The notes under the pieces: generated by a model | The model's database searches: none | What the model was told of the DNA's origin: nothing | What the model saw: the letters and a program-made list of their open reading frames with translations, nothing else | Translations under genes and position numbers: made by a program | NCBI RefSeq assembly: GCF_008642295.1 | Contig: NZ_CP029190.1 | Location: 5,997,501 to 6,061,500 of the forward strand | Reading direction: 5' to 3' | DNA length: 64,000 nucleotides | From: Streptomyces venezuelae | GTDB taxonomy: Bacteria; Actinomycetota; Actinomycetes; Streptomycetales; Streptomycetaceae | Part shown: piece by piece, positions 17,269 through 27,258 of the stretch | How positions within the stretch are numbered: the stretch's first letter is position 1 | Layout of the letters: each line of letters begins with the position of its first letter

Positions 17269-17646
17269 TCAGGCGTACACCGGCCCGGTGAACTTCTCGC
17301 CCGGCCCCTGGCCCGGCTCGTCCGGGACGAGGGAGGCCTCGCGGAAGGCCAGCTGGAGGGACTTCAGGCCGTCACGCAGCGGAGCGGCGTGGAAGGAGCT
17401 GATCTCGGTCGCGCTCGCCGTCACCAGGCCGGCCAGTGCCGTGATCAGCTTGCGCGCCTCGTCCAGGTCCTTGTGCTCGGAGTCCGGCTTGTCCAGGCCC
17501 AGGTTGACCGCCGCGGCGCTCAGCAGGTGGACCGCCACCGTGGTGATCACCTCGACGGCGGGCACGTCCGCGATGTCACGGGTCATGGCGTCGTAGTCGG
17601 GGGCGGCGGGGTCGGCCGGAGCGGCAGTGGGGGTCGCGTCAGTCAT
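17269..17646 (-). CDS. DUF1844-domain protein
   Basis: 125-residue acidic protein with the DUF1844 core (PAVEVITTVAVHLLSAAAVNLGL near 30, LDEARKLITALAGL near 65), an actinobacterial helix-rich family of unknown function found beside infC. I use ATG 17646; ATG 17658 is an alternative with no better ribosome site. It is divergent from infC, and its upstream region overlaps the infC promoter region. Confidence 0.8.
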   Translation of the reverse strand: MTDATPTAAPADPAAPDYDAMTRDIADVPAVEVITTVAVHLLSAAAVNLGLDKPDSEHKDLDEARKLITALAGLVTASATEISSFHAAPLRDGLKSLQLAFREASLVPDEPGQGPGEKFTGPVYA

Positions 17647-17684
17647 GCTCTTCACCATAAGCGGTGTCCGGGGCGGCCCCAGGA

Positions 17685-17714
17685 TTGGTCTCCCCGGGAC
17701 GTGGGTGCTAACCT
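17685..17714 (+). promoter_or_regulatory. Candidate infC operon promoter
   Basis: TTGGTC (17685-17690), 18 bases, TAACCT (17709-17714) gives a vegetative-type promoter with initiation near 17721, leaving a leader of about 300 bases before infC. Confidence 0.5.
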
Positions 17715-17720
17715 TGTGTG

Positions 17721-18017
17721 ACGACCGGCCGGAGACGTATGTCCCCGGCCCACAAGTGGAGGCTCCGAACTCCCACCTGACCGCCCTCCGGGGAGGCAGG
17801 TCATCCGGTCAGGTGGCATCCATCGTTCCGTACGGACGATGGAAAGCCACCCGAGTCTGCGCCCCGCGTCCGACGCGGCGGTGCTCCGGTTGTGTTCTGG
17901 AGCTGCTGCCTGTGTCCCGTCCGGGGCGTTTTTGCGTTCCGGATGAGGCCGGTCAGACGATACAGACGTCAAGCGGCTGTCTGCCGGACAGCCGTGAGGT
18001 GCAACCGAGGAGGATCC
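17721..18017 (+). promoter_or_regulatory. Structured leader of infC-rpmI-rplT, candidate attenuator
   Basis: No gene fits in this stretch, but it folds well. Perfect 11-bp pairing joins ccacctgaccg (17773-17783) to 17806-17816 and encloses a second cctcc/ggagg hairpin. A 7-bp hairpin follows at 17820-17842 (ccatcgt/acgatgg) with a ccgtacgg loop. Near 17920-17935 a short GC stem (cccg-tccg-gggc) runs into gttttt, which looks like an intrinsic terminator. In Bacillus the infC-rpmI-rplT leader is attenuated by ribosomal protein L20; an analogous mechanism here is inference. Confidence 0.5.
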
Positions 18018-18668
18018 ATCAGCACCGAGCCCCGCATCAACGACCGGATTCGCGTTCCCGAGGTGCGACTTGTCGGTCCCAGCGGCGAGCAGGTCGGGAT
18101 TGTTCCGCTTGCCAAGGCCCTGGAGCTTGCCCAGGAGTACGACCTCGACCTGGTCGAGGTTGCGGCGTCCGCGAGGCCGCCGGTCTGCAAGCTCATGGAC
18201 TACGGCAAGTTCAAGTACGAGTCGGCCATGAAGGCCCGTGAGGCGCGCAAGAACCAGGCGCACACGGTCATCAAGGAAATGAAGCTCCGGCCGAAGATCG
18301 ACCCGCACGACTATGACACCAAGAAGGGTCACGTCGTTCGGTTCCTCAAGCAGGGCGACAAGGTCAAGATCACGATCATGTTCCGTGGTCGCGAGCAGTC
18401 CCGGCCGGAGCTCGGCTACCGACTGCTGCAGCGTCTGGCGGAGGATGTCCAGGACCTCGGTTTCGTTGAGTCGAACCCGAAGCAGGACGGCCGCAACATG
18501 ATCATGGTCCTCGGTCCGCACAAGAAGAAGACCGAGGCGATGGCCGAGGCCCGCGAGGCGCAGGCTGCCCGCAAGGCCGAGCGCCAGGGCCAGGCCGCCA
18601 CGGAGGAGGCACCCGAGGCGGAGGCTCCCGTCGAGGAAGCCGCCGCCGAGGAGAACGCCGAGGCCTGA
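18018..18668 (+). CDS. infC: Translation initiation factor IF-3
   Basis: Binds the 30S subunit, prevents premature 50S joining and checks start-codon identity. The protein has IF3-N ([22 protein letters not shown]) and IF3-C ([27 protein letters not shown]) plus an Ala/Glu-rich actinobacterial tail. No ATG, GTG or TTG fits: gaggagg (18007-18013) stands 4 bases before ATC at 18018, giving [10 protein letters not shown], exactly where IF-3 begins. The in-frame GTG at 17994 would place that ribosome site inside the coding sequence. E. coli infC uses AUU and autoregulates through it, so ATC here probably serves the same purpose. Confidence 0.93.
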   Translation: MSTEPRINDRIRVPEVRLVGPSGEQVGIVPLAKALELAQEYDLDLVEVAASARPPVCKLMDYGKFKYESAMKAREARKNQAHTVIKEMKLRPKIDPHDYDTKKGHVVRFLKQGDKVKITIMFRGREQSRPELGYRLLQRLAEDVQDLGFVESNPKQDGRNMIMVLGPHKKKTEAMAEAREAQAARKAERQGQAATEEAPEAEAPVEEAAAEENAEA

Positions 18669-18772
18669 TACCGGGACAGCCCGTCTCGGATCAACCGACA
18701 CAACTGACGCTCCCGTGCGCCGGTCCGGAAACGGATCGGCGGGGGCGCCACCGACGAGGAGATAACGGCGCT

Positions 18773-18967
18773 ATGCCGAAGAACAAGACCCACAGCGGTT
18801 CCAAGAAGCGCTTCAAGATCACCGGCTCCGGCAAGGTGCTCCGTGAGCGCGCCGGCAAGCGCCACCTGCTCGAGCACAAGTCGTCCAAGCTGACGCGTCG
18901 CCTCACCGGCAACGCCGAGATGGCCCCGGGCGACGCCGCGAAGATCAAGAAGCTTCTCGGCAAGTGA
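18773..18967 (+). CDS. rpmI: 50S ribosomal protein L35
   Basis: 64-residue basic protein beginning [21 protein letters not shown] and containing the [17 protein letters not shown] signature of bL35. gaggag at 18757-18763 precedes the ATG. Second gene of the infC operon, as in most bacteria. Confidence 0.98.
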   Translation: MPKNKTHSGSKKRFKITGSGKVLRERAGKRHLLEHKSSKLTRRLTGNAEMAPGDAAKIKKLLGK

Positions 18968-19075
18968 CGTTCCTCCGCTCCCCCTGCCGGGAGCGGAACG
19001 AAACGTCTGGACCGGGACCCAATCGATTTCGGGCCGTGTGAAGACAACCACGGCCCCGCTACAAGGAGTTAACAA

Positions 19076-19462
19076 GTGGCACGCGTCAAGCGGGCAGTAA
19101 ACGCCCACAAGAAGCGCCGGGCGATCCTCGAGGCGGCCTCCGGCTACCGCGGTCAGCGTTCGCGCCTGTACCGCAAGGCCAAGGAGCAGGTCACCCACTC
19201 GCTGGTCTACAACTACAACGACCGCAAGAAGCGCAAGGGCGACTTCCGTCAGCTGTGGATCCAGCGCATCAACGCCGCTGCCCGCCAGAACGGCATGACG
19301 TACAACCGCCTCATCCAGGGTCTGAAGGCCGCCAACATCGAGGTGGACCGCAAGATCCTCGCGGAGCTGGCCGTCAACGACGCCAACGCGTTCGCCGCGC
19401 TGGTCGAGGTTGCCCAGAAGGCGCTCCCGGCCGACGTGAACGCCCCCAAGGCCGCTGCGTAA
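19076..19462 (+). CDS. rplT: 50S ribosomal protein L20
   Basis: 128 aa, bL20: [21 protein letters not shown] at the N-terminus, [16 protein letters not shown], and [20 protein letters not shown] in the globular half. The start is GTG 19076 with aaggag 8 bases upstream. L20 is needed for early 50S assembly and in Bacillus and E. coli controls its own operon, which makes the long infC leader upstream of interest. Confidence 0.98.
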   Translation: MARVKRAVNAHKKRRAILEAASGYRGQRSRLYRKAKEQVTHSLVYNYNDRKKRKGDFRQLWIQRINAAARQNGMTYNRLIQGLKAANIEVDRKILAELAVNDANAFAALVEVAQKALPADVNAPKAAA

Positions 19463-19493
19463 GGCCTGGCCGGCCGCGTAAGCAGTCGGCACC

Positions 19494-19528
19494 CTCGGAC
19501 CCGCAGGCGATGCGCCTGCGGGTCCGAG
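19494..19528 (+). terminator. Intrinsic terminator after rplT
   Basis: Perfect 16-bp stem (ctcggacccgcaggcg and complement), 3-base ATG loop, followed by tgctttcc. It closes the infC-rpmI-rplT operon. Confidence 0.85.
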
Positions 19529-19606
19529 TGCTTTCCCCGCACCGCCCACCGCCCGCACCGCCCGCGCCCCGTGCGCCCCGGACCCCGAGAGAGAACCGCA
19601 GAGACC

Positions 19607-20470
19607 ATGGCCGACCTGGGTCACCACGAGCTGATCTCCCCCCGATCCCCGCGGGTGGCCGCCGCCCGGCGGCTGGCGCGGCGCAACTTCCGCACCAAGG
19701 AGCGCCGGTTCATCGCCGAGGGCCCGCAGGCCGTCCGTGAGGCCGTGGCCCACCGCGGCGAGCAGGGCGCGACCCTGATCGAGCTGTTCGCCACCGTCGA
19801 GGCCGCCGAGCGCTACGCCGACATCGTGGACGCCGCCCTGGCCGCCGGCGCCCGGGTGCACTACGCCTCCGACGAGGTGCTCGCCGAGGTCTCGCAGACC
19901 GTCACCCCGCAGGGGCTGGTCGGGGTCTGCCACTTCCTCGACTCGCCCTTCGAGGCCGTCCTCAAGGCCGAGCCCAAGCTGGTCGCCGTCCTCGCGCACG
20001 TCCGCGACCCCGGGAACGCCGGCACCGTACTGCGCTGCGCCGACGCGGCCGGCGCGGACGCCGTGGTCCTCACGGACGCCTCGGTGGACCTCTACAACCC
20101 CAAGTCGGTCCGCGCCTCCGTCGGCTCCCTCTTCCACCTCCCGGTCGCCGTCGGCGTCCCCGTCGAGCAGGCCGTCGCGGGGCTGCGCGCGGCCGGCGTA
20201 CGGATCCTGGCCGCCGACGGTGCGGGCGAGGACGACCTGGACGCCGAGCTCGACGCGGGCACCATGGGCGGCCCCTCCGCCTGGGTCTTCGGCAACGAGG
20301 CCTGGGGTCTGCCGGAGGAGACCCGGGCGCTCGCGGACGCGGTGGTCCGGGTCCCGATTCACGGCAAGGCGGAGAGCCTGAACCTCGCCACCGCCGCCGC
20401 CGTGTGCCTGTACGCCTCCGCGCGAGCACAGCGGGCGCCCGGAGGGTGCCGCTCCGTGACCCCCAGCTAG
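19607..20470 (+). CDS. TrmH/SpoU-family RNA 2'-O-methyltransferase
   Basis: 287 aa. An N-terminal substrate-binding domain (LISPRSPRVAAARRLARRNFRTKERRF) precedes a SPOUT knot with AHVRDPGNAGTVLR near 136, NPKSVRASVGSLFHLPV near 168 and VFGNEAWGLPEE near 230, the SAM-binding motifs 1-3 of the family. It probably methylates a ribose in rRNA or tRNA; the site cannot be told. ATG 19607 is preceded by gagagaacc, and its position between rplT and pheS is typical for actinobacteria. Confidence 0.9.
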   Translation: MADLGHHELISPRSPRVAAARRLARRNFRTKERRFIAEGPQAVREAVAHRGEQGATLIELFATVEAAERYADIVDAALAAGARVHYASDEVLAEVSQTVTPQGLVGVCHFLDSPFEAVLKAEPKLVAVLAHVRDPGNAGTVLRCADAAGADAVVLTDASVDLYNPKSVRASVGSLFHLPVAVGVPVEQAVAGLRAAGVRILAADGAGEDDLDAELDAGTMGGPSAWVFGNEAWGLPEETRALADAVVRVPIHGKAESLNLATAAAVCLYASARAQRAPGGCRSVTPS

Positions 20471-20525
20471 TAATGTGGCCGCCCGGGGGCCCACTGCGCT
20501 CCTCGGAGATGTGGGGTACGGGGAC

Positions 20526-21755
20526 ATGACCGTCGGTACGAACAGCTCCCCGCGGCAGTCCGCGGGGGCCGCCGGGGCGGCCACGCCCCAGACCGGCCCC
20601 GGCCGCGCCACCGCGGCCCCCCGCCCGCCCGCCGGCGCCACCGGAGCGCCCGGCGCGCCCGAGGCCGCCGGGGCACTCGCGGGGATCCCCGCGCAGGAAC
20701 CGCCGCCCCACGGCGGCTACGGCATCGACCCCGACGAGCTGCCCGACGGGCTCGTCGTCGCCGACCACACCGGCCAGGTGATCTGCTTCAACCGGGCCGC
20801 CGCCCGGATCACCGCCACCCCCTCCGCCGCGGCCCTCGGCACCCGCATCGACCGGGCCCTGCCGCTGGAAGACCTCGACGGCCGCCGCTGGTGGGCGCTG
20901 ACCGACCCGTACGGGGGCCTCGCCACCCGGCGCCGGCAGCCCGAGCGGAACCTGCTGCTGCCCGGCGGGCGGGAGGTCCTGGTCTCCGCCGAGTACATCC
21001 GCACCCACCCCACCGGGCCGGTGCGCCGCCTGGTCGTCACCCTGCGAGGCACCGAGGCCCGCCGCCGCACCGAACGCAGCCACGCCGAGCTCATCGCCAC
21101 CGTCGCGCACGAGCTGCGGTCCCCGCTCACCTCCGTCAAGGGCTTCACCGCCACCCTGCTCGCCAAATGGGAGCGGTTCACCGACGACCAGAAGCGGCTG
21201 ATGCTGGAGACCGTCGACGCCGACGCCAACCGGGTCACCCGGCTGATCGCCGAGCTGCTCGACATCTCCCGCATCGACTCCGGCCGGCTGGAGGTCCGCC
21301 GCCAGCCGGTGGACATCGCCACCGCCGTCGGCCGGCACGTCCAGGCACTCACCGCGAACGGCCAGGCCCCCGAGCGCTTCCTCGTACGGGTGAGCCGCCC
21401 GCTGCCCGACCTGTGGGCCGACCCGGACAAGGTCGATCAGGTCCTGGGCAATCTGCTGGAAAATGCGGTGCGGCACGGCGAGGGAACGGTCACCATCGAT
21501 GTGAGCCCGCACGAGAAGGGAACCGCCGTCACCGTGACCGATGAAGGCCCCGGCATTCCGGAAGAGTCGATGGGCCGCGTCTTCACCCGCTTCTGGCGGG
21601 GCAGCAAGCGCGGCGGCACCGGCCTGGGCCTGTACATCGTCAAGGGCATCGTGGAGGCCCACGGCGGCACCATCACGGTCGGCCGCGGCCCCGGCGGCGG
21701 CGCCGAATTCCGATTTATCCTGCCCGTCGGCGCGCCGGCCTACCTCACGCAGTAG
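20526..21755 (+). CDS. Sensor histidine kinase with PAS domain, no transmembrane segment
   Basis: 409 aa. After an Ala/Pro/Gly-rich N-terminal 75 residues comes a PAS domain (ELPDGLVVADHTGQVICFNRAA near 79), a HisKA domain with phospho-acceptor His in TVAHELRSPLTSVKG near 197, and HATPase_c with N box LGNLLENAVRHGE near 310, G1 DEGPGIPEE near 340 and G2 GGTGLGLYIVKG near 365. I see no membrane helix, so it should sense a cytoplasmic signal. No response regulator lies nearby, so it is an orphan kinase. ATG 20526 is used; GTG 20511 is an alternative. Confidence 0.9.
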   Translation: MTVGTNSSPRQSAGAAGAATPQTGPGRATAAPRPPAGATGAPGAPEAAGALAGIPAQEPPPHGGYGIDPDELPDGLVVADHTGQVICFNRAAARITATPSAAALGTRIDRALPLEDLDGRRWWALTDPYGGLATRRRQPERNLLLPGGREVLVSAEYIRTHPTGPVRRLVVTLRGTEARRRTERSHAELIATVAHELRSPLTSVKGFTATLLAKWERFTDDQKRLMLETVDADANRVTRLIAELLDISRIDSGRLEVRRQPVDIATAVGRHVQALTANGQAPERFLVRVSRPLPDLWADPDKVDQVLGNLLENAVRHGEGTVTIDVSPHEKGTAVTVTDEGPGIPEESMGRVFTRFWRGSKRGGTGLGLYIVKGIVEAHGGTITVGRGPGGGAEFRFILPVGAPAYLTQ

Positions 21756-21813
21756 CCCTGCGGAGCGTCCCGCCAGGCGGCCCACGGGCCCCTTCACCCC
21801 CAGCGGCCTTTAG

Positions 21814-23033
<1,220 letters not shown>

Positions 23034-23034
<1 letters not shown>

Positions 23035-25562
23035 TGCGGGTCCCGCTTTCCTGGCTGCGGGAGTACGTCGATCTCCCCGCCGGCACCACCGGCCGCGATG
23101 TGGCCCACCACCTCGTCGATGCCGGCCTCGAGGTCGAGACCGTCGAACAGCTCGGCGCCGGCCTCAAGGGCCCGCTGGTCGTCGGCCAGGTGCTCACCAT
23201 CGAGGAGCTCGAGGGCTTCCGCAAGCCGATCCGGTTCTGCACCGTCGACGTCGGCTCCGCCAACGGCACCGGTGAGCCGCAGGAGATCGTCTGCGGCGCC
23301 CGCAACTTCGCCGTCGGCGACAAGGTCGTCGTGGTCCTGCCCGGCGCCGTCCTGCCCGGCGACTTCGCGATCGCCTCGCGCAAGACGTACGGCAAGACCT
23401 CGCACGGCATGATCTGCTCCGGCGAGGAGCTCGGCATGGGCGACGACGGCACGCACGGCATCATCGTGCTGCCGCCGGAGCACGAGGTCGGCACCGACGC
23501 CATCGAGCTGCTCCAGCTCGTCGACGAGGTCCTCGACATCGACGTCACCCCGGACCGCGGCTACTGCATGTCCCTGCGCGGCATCGCCCGCGAGGTCGCC
23601 ACCGCCTACGGCCTGCCGCTGCGCGACCCCGCGCTGCTCGACGTACCGGCGCCCAACTCCTACGGGTACCCGGTCACGATCGAGGACCCGGCCGGCTGCG
23701 ACCGCTTCACCGCGCGCACCGTCACCGGCCTGGACCCCGAGGCACGCTCCCCGATCTGGCTCACCCGCCGCCTCCAGAAGGCCGGCATGCGCCCGATCTC
23801 GCTCGCCGTGGACATCACCAACTACGTGATGCTCGAGCTCGGCCAGCCGCTGCACGCCTACGACCGCACCCGGATCGACGGCGCCATCGGCGTCCGCCGT
23901 GCCGAGCAGGGCGAGACGTTCACCACCCTCGACGGGGTCAAGCGCACCCTCGACGCCGAGGACCTGGTGATCACCGACAACGGCGGGCCGATCGGCCTCG
24001 CCGGCGTCATGGGCGGCGCCAACACCGAGATCGCCGACTCCGTCACCGACCCGGAGACGGGCATCGTCACCGGCACCACGGACGTGGTCATCGAGGCCGC
24101 ACACTTCGATTCCGTGTCGATCTCGCGCACCGCCCGCCGACTGAAGCTGTCCTCCGAGGCGTCCAAGCGCTTCGAGCGCGGCGTCGACCCGCAGGCCGCC
24201 GCCGCCGCGGCGCAGCGCACCGTCGACCTGCTCGTGCTGCTCGCGGGCGGCACCGCCGAGGCGGGCGTCACCGAGGTGGCCGCCCCGGCCGCCCCGCGCA
24301 CCGTCGCCATGCGTGCGGACCACCCGGACCGGGTGGCCGGCATGGACTACGGCCGGGAGACCGTCGTCCGCCGCCTCCAGGAGATCGGCTGCGACGTCCA
24401 CGGCCAGGACGAGCTCGTCGTCACCGTCCCCACCTGGCGGCCCGACCTCGCCGAGCCCAACGACCTCGCCGAGGAGATCATCCGGCTGGAGGGCTACGGC
24501 AACCTGCCCTCCACCCTCCCGCAGGTGCCCTCCGGCCGCGGGCTGACCCCGCGCCAGGTGCTGCACCGCCGGGCCGGCCGCGCGCTGGCCGGCGCCGGCT
24601 ACGTCGAGGCGCTCAGCTACCCCTTCATCGGCGAGCAGGTCTTCGACCAGCTCCAGCTGCCCGCGCACGACGCCGCCCGCCAGGTCGTCAAGCTGGTCAA
24701 CCCGCTCTCCGACGCGGAGCCGGCGCTGCGCACCACGCTGCTGCCGGGCCTGCTGGGCGCGCTGCGCCGGAACGACAGCCGGGGCAGCCACGACCTCGCC
24801 CTGTTCGAGACCGGCTCGGTCTTCCGGGCGGGCGCCGAGGCGGGCCTGGCCGTGCGGCTGCCCGTCGACCGCCGTCCCACCGACGAGGAGATCGCCACCC
24901 TGGACGCCGCGCTGCCCGCGCAGCCGCGGTACGCCGCGGTGGTGCTGGCCGGTGCGCGCGAGCAGGCCGGCTGGTGGGGCAAGGGCCGCCCGGCCGACTG
25001 GGCGGACGCGGTGGAGGCCGCCCGCTCGCTGGCCCGCGAGGCCAATGCCGAGCTGATCGTCCGGCAGGGCCAGTACGGCCCCTGGCACCCGGGCCGCTGC
25101 GCCGAGCTGATCGTCACCCTGAACGGGGTGGAGACCGTCATCGGCCACGCCGGTGAACTGCACCCGAGGGTGGTCAAGGCCATGGGCCTGCCGGCCCGGA
25201 CCAGCGCCATGGAACTCGACCTCGACCGCCTCCAGGCGGCCGGCGGCGAGGCCGTGACGGCGCCGCGGATCTCCTCCTTCCCGGTGGCCACCCAGGACGT
25301 CGCGCTGATCGTGGACGCGTCGGTCCCGGCCGCCACGGTGGAGGCGGCGCTCCGCAAGGGCGCGGGTGAACTCCTCGAATCGCTGCGGCTGTTCGACGTG
25401 TTCACCGGCGAGCAGGTCGGCGCGGGCAAGAAGTCCCTGGCGTACGCGCTGCGCTTCCGCGCGGCCGACCGCACGCTGACCGCCGAGGAGTCCACGGCGG
25501 CCCGCGACGCGGCGGTGGCGCTGGCCGCCGAGCGCACGGGGGCGGTGCTGCGCGGCGCGTAG
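23034..25562 (+). CDS. pheT: Phenylalanine-tRNA ligase beta subunit
   Basis: 842 aa. Domains in order: tRNA-binding OB fold (about 40-155: [15 protein letters not shown]...[13 protein letters not shown]), B3/B4 editing domain (about 210-390: [26 protein letters not shown]), B5 domain (about 420-490), synthetase-like core, and a C-terminal FDX-ACB anticodon domain ([15 protein letters not shown]). ATG 23034 shares a base with the pheS stop (TGATG), so the subunits are translationally coupled. Confidence 0.98.
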
Positions 25563-25579
25563 CGGCCGTGGTGTGCCTG

Positions 25580-25617
25580 GTGAGGGCCGTATCCGGGACA
25601 CCGGATGCGGCCCTCAC
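25580..25617 (+). terminator. Intrinsic terminator after pheT
   Basis: 17-bp stem (gtgagggccgtatccgg paired to ccggatgcggccctcac, one G-T wobble) with a GACA loop, followed by tcattt. Confidence 0.8.
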
Positions 25618-25703
25618 TCATTTGGGTGAGATGGCCGGTGACCCGTGTCCCGGGCACCGGGTGGTCGACACAATCGTTCCGGCCGAGGGGAGGCCGGAAC
25701 GAG

Positions 25704-26864
25704 ATGACGAGGGACGGGGAGATGCCCCGGGTGCGCCGGGTGTGCGTCCTTGCCTGGACGGGCGCCGCGGTGTCCTGGGAGCTGACCTCCCCGGGGGTGC
25801 TGGGGGCCAGCCTGGCCAGCTGCGCCGCGTTCCTGCTGCTGGCCACCGCGTGCGCGCTGCACATCCGGCAGCGGCTGCTGGCCGAGCTGCGGCGCACCCA
25901 GGAGATCGCCGGCGCCGCCCAGCGGGCCCTGCTGAGGCCGCTGCCGCCGCGGATCGAGGGGCTGGCGCTGGCGGCCGTGCACGGGGCGGCGGTGGGCGGC
26001 GACCTGTACGACGCGCTGCCGACGCGGTACGGGGTACGGGTGGTGATCGGAGACGTACGCGGCCACGGGCTGCCGGCGCTGGGCGCGGCGGCGGCCGTGC
26101 TCGGGGCGTTCCGGGAGGCCGCGTACGACGAGCACACGCTGGCCGGGGTGCTGCGGCGGATGGAACGGGCCCTGGGGCGGCACCTGCGGGACCGGGCGAA
26201 GGCGGAACACCCGGCGGCGGGCGGCAGTTCTCCCCGGCGAGGCCAGGGGGAGGGTGAGCCGGAGGCGCCGGTGGCGGAGGAGTTCGTGACGGTGCTGTTG
26301 CTGGAGATCGGGCGGGACGGCCGTCTCACCGCCCTCAACTGCGGGCACCCGTGGCCCTACGTCCTGCCGTCCGCCGTGCCGGCGGGGTCTGGTTTGGGGC
26401 CGGGGCCGGGGCCGCTGCGCGGAGCTTTTCCCCTCCCCGCCCCTTCCCGAAACCGGGGCTCCGCCCCGGACCCCGTGGGGCGCCCTGGCTCCGCCCGGCA
26501 CCCCGGCACGGGGGCCGTGTCCTTGCGTCGCCGGCCCGAGCGGTTGTGTCGGAGTGAGCCGTTGCCGCCGCTCGGTGTGCTGCCGTTGCCGGCCGGCCTG
26601 GCCGCCCGGGACTGCGGTCAACTCCGCCCCGGCGAGGGACTGTTCCTGCACACCGATGGGGCCGAGGACGCCCGTGACCGGACCGGTCGTTGCTTCCCGC
26701 TGCGCGGCGCACTGGCGGAGGCGGCAGCCGGAACGACCCCCGCGCGGCTGGTCGCGGGTGTGCACGCCGCGTTGCTGCGCCACACCAGCGGGCGCCCTGC
26801 CGATGACATCGCCCTGCTGGTGCTGCGCAACGACCGCTTCCGTCACGCCGGGCACCGCCCCTGA
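25704..26864 (+). CDS. PP2C/SpoIIE-type protein phosphatase with N-terminal membrane segment
   Basis: 386 aa. A hydrophobic N-terminal hairpin (about 10-50) is followed by a linker (RRTQEIAGAAQRALLRPLPP) and a SpoIIE-like PP2C domain: AVGGDLYDA near 95 and VVIGDVRGHGLPALG near 113 carry metal-binding Asp, FLHTDGAEDARD near 314 and RPADDIALLVL near 370 the later ones. Relatives dephosphorylate anti-sigma-factor antagonists. Between two core strands, residues about 230-290 are Gly/Pro/Arg-rich and are coded by a dispersed GC-rich repeat, an in-frame insertion. ATG 25704 has ggggagg 10 bases upstream. Confidence 0.85.
   Translation: MTRDGEMPRVRRVCVLAWTGAAVSWELTSPGVLGASLASCAAFLLLATACALHIRQRLLAELRRTQEIAGAAQRALLRPLPPRIEGLALAAVHGAAVGGDLYDALPTRYGVRVVIGDVRGHGLPALGAAAAVLGAFREAAYDEHTLAGVLRRMERALGRHLRDRAKAEHPAAGGSSPRRGQGEGEPEAPVAEEFVTVLLLEIGRDGRLTALNCGHPWPYVLPSAVPAGSGLGPGPGPLRGAFPLPAPSRNRGSAPDPVGRPGSARHPGTGAVSLRRRPERLCRSEPLPPLGVLPLPAGLAARDCGQLRPGEGLFLHTDGAEDARDRTGRCFPLRGALAEAAAGTTPARLVAGVHAALLRHTSGRPADDIALLVLRNDRFRHAGHRP
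26404..26540. repeat. GC-rich dispersed repeat inside the phosphatase gene
   Basis: Contains cgaaaccggggctccgcccc and a second ggctccgcccgg palindrome. It is strikingly similar over its first 40 bases to the repeat at about 14760-14800 (both have a ttcccc...cgcccc...tcccg-aac-gggg order). It is a multiple of three in effect, so the phosphatase frame continues through it. Confidence 0.6.
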
Positions 26865-26880
26865 AACGGTGGCCCGGCGT

Positions 26881-26925
26881 CCACCGGCTCCGGCGGGGCC
26901 GAGGGAGGCCGCGCGGAGCCGGTGG
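26881..26925 (+). terminator. Hairpin after the phosphatase gene, probable terminator
   Basis: Perfect 12-bp stem ccaccggctccg/cggagccggtgg around a 21-base G+C-rich loop, 17 bases past the stop codon. No T-run follows, as is common in Streptomyces. The remaining gap to 27193 is G+C-rich and I see no gene in it. Confidence 0.6.
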
Positions 26926-27193
26926 AGCCGCTGCGGACCGGGCCCGGGTGGGTGGGGGCCGGCCCGCCACCGCCGCAACCGGCGACCAACCGGAGGCGGC
27001 GGAGCCAACACGCGCCGCCCGCCTGCCATGGAGTGTCGGGCAGACAGCAGAACGGGCGGCGCGCGGTTACGGGCCATCGCACTGTACGAGGGGGAGCCGA
27101 CGGCCCGGGCTGCCTCTTGGCGAGGCGAGACCCCCAGTCAACCGGCCCGGGCCGCCCCGCGGCAGAGTGCGCAACGCATTTATGCGCGCACTC

Positions 27194-27230
27194 GGTTCAC
27201 ACCCCGTGTGAACCCCGCACCCACTAGCCT
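27194..27230. promoter_or_regulatory. Palindromic operator and -10 of the NsdA-like regulator gene
   Basis: GGTTCACAC-CCC-GTGTGAACC (27194-27214) is a perfect 9-3-9 dyad, followed 10 bases later by TAGCCT (27225-27230), a good -10. The dyad covers the -35 position, so a bound protein would block or position polymerase. Autoregulation by the downstream gene is a natural guess. Confidence 0.55.
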
Positions 27231-27258
27231 GGGACCGAAGCACCCCCAGGAGGGGCCC

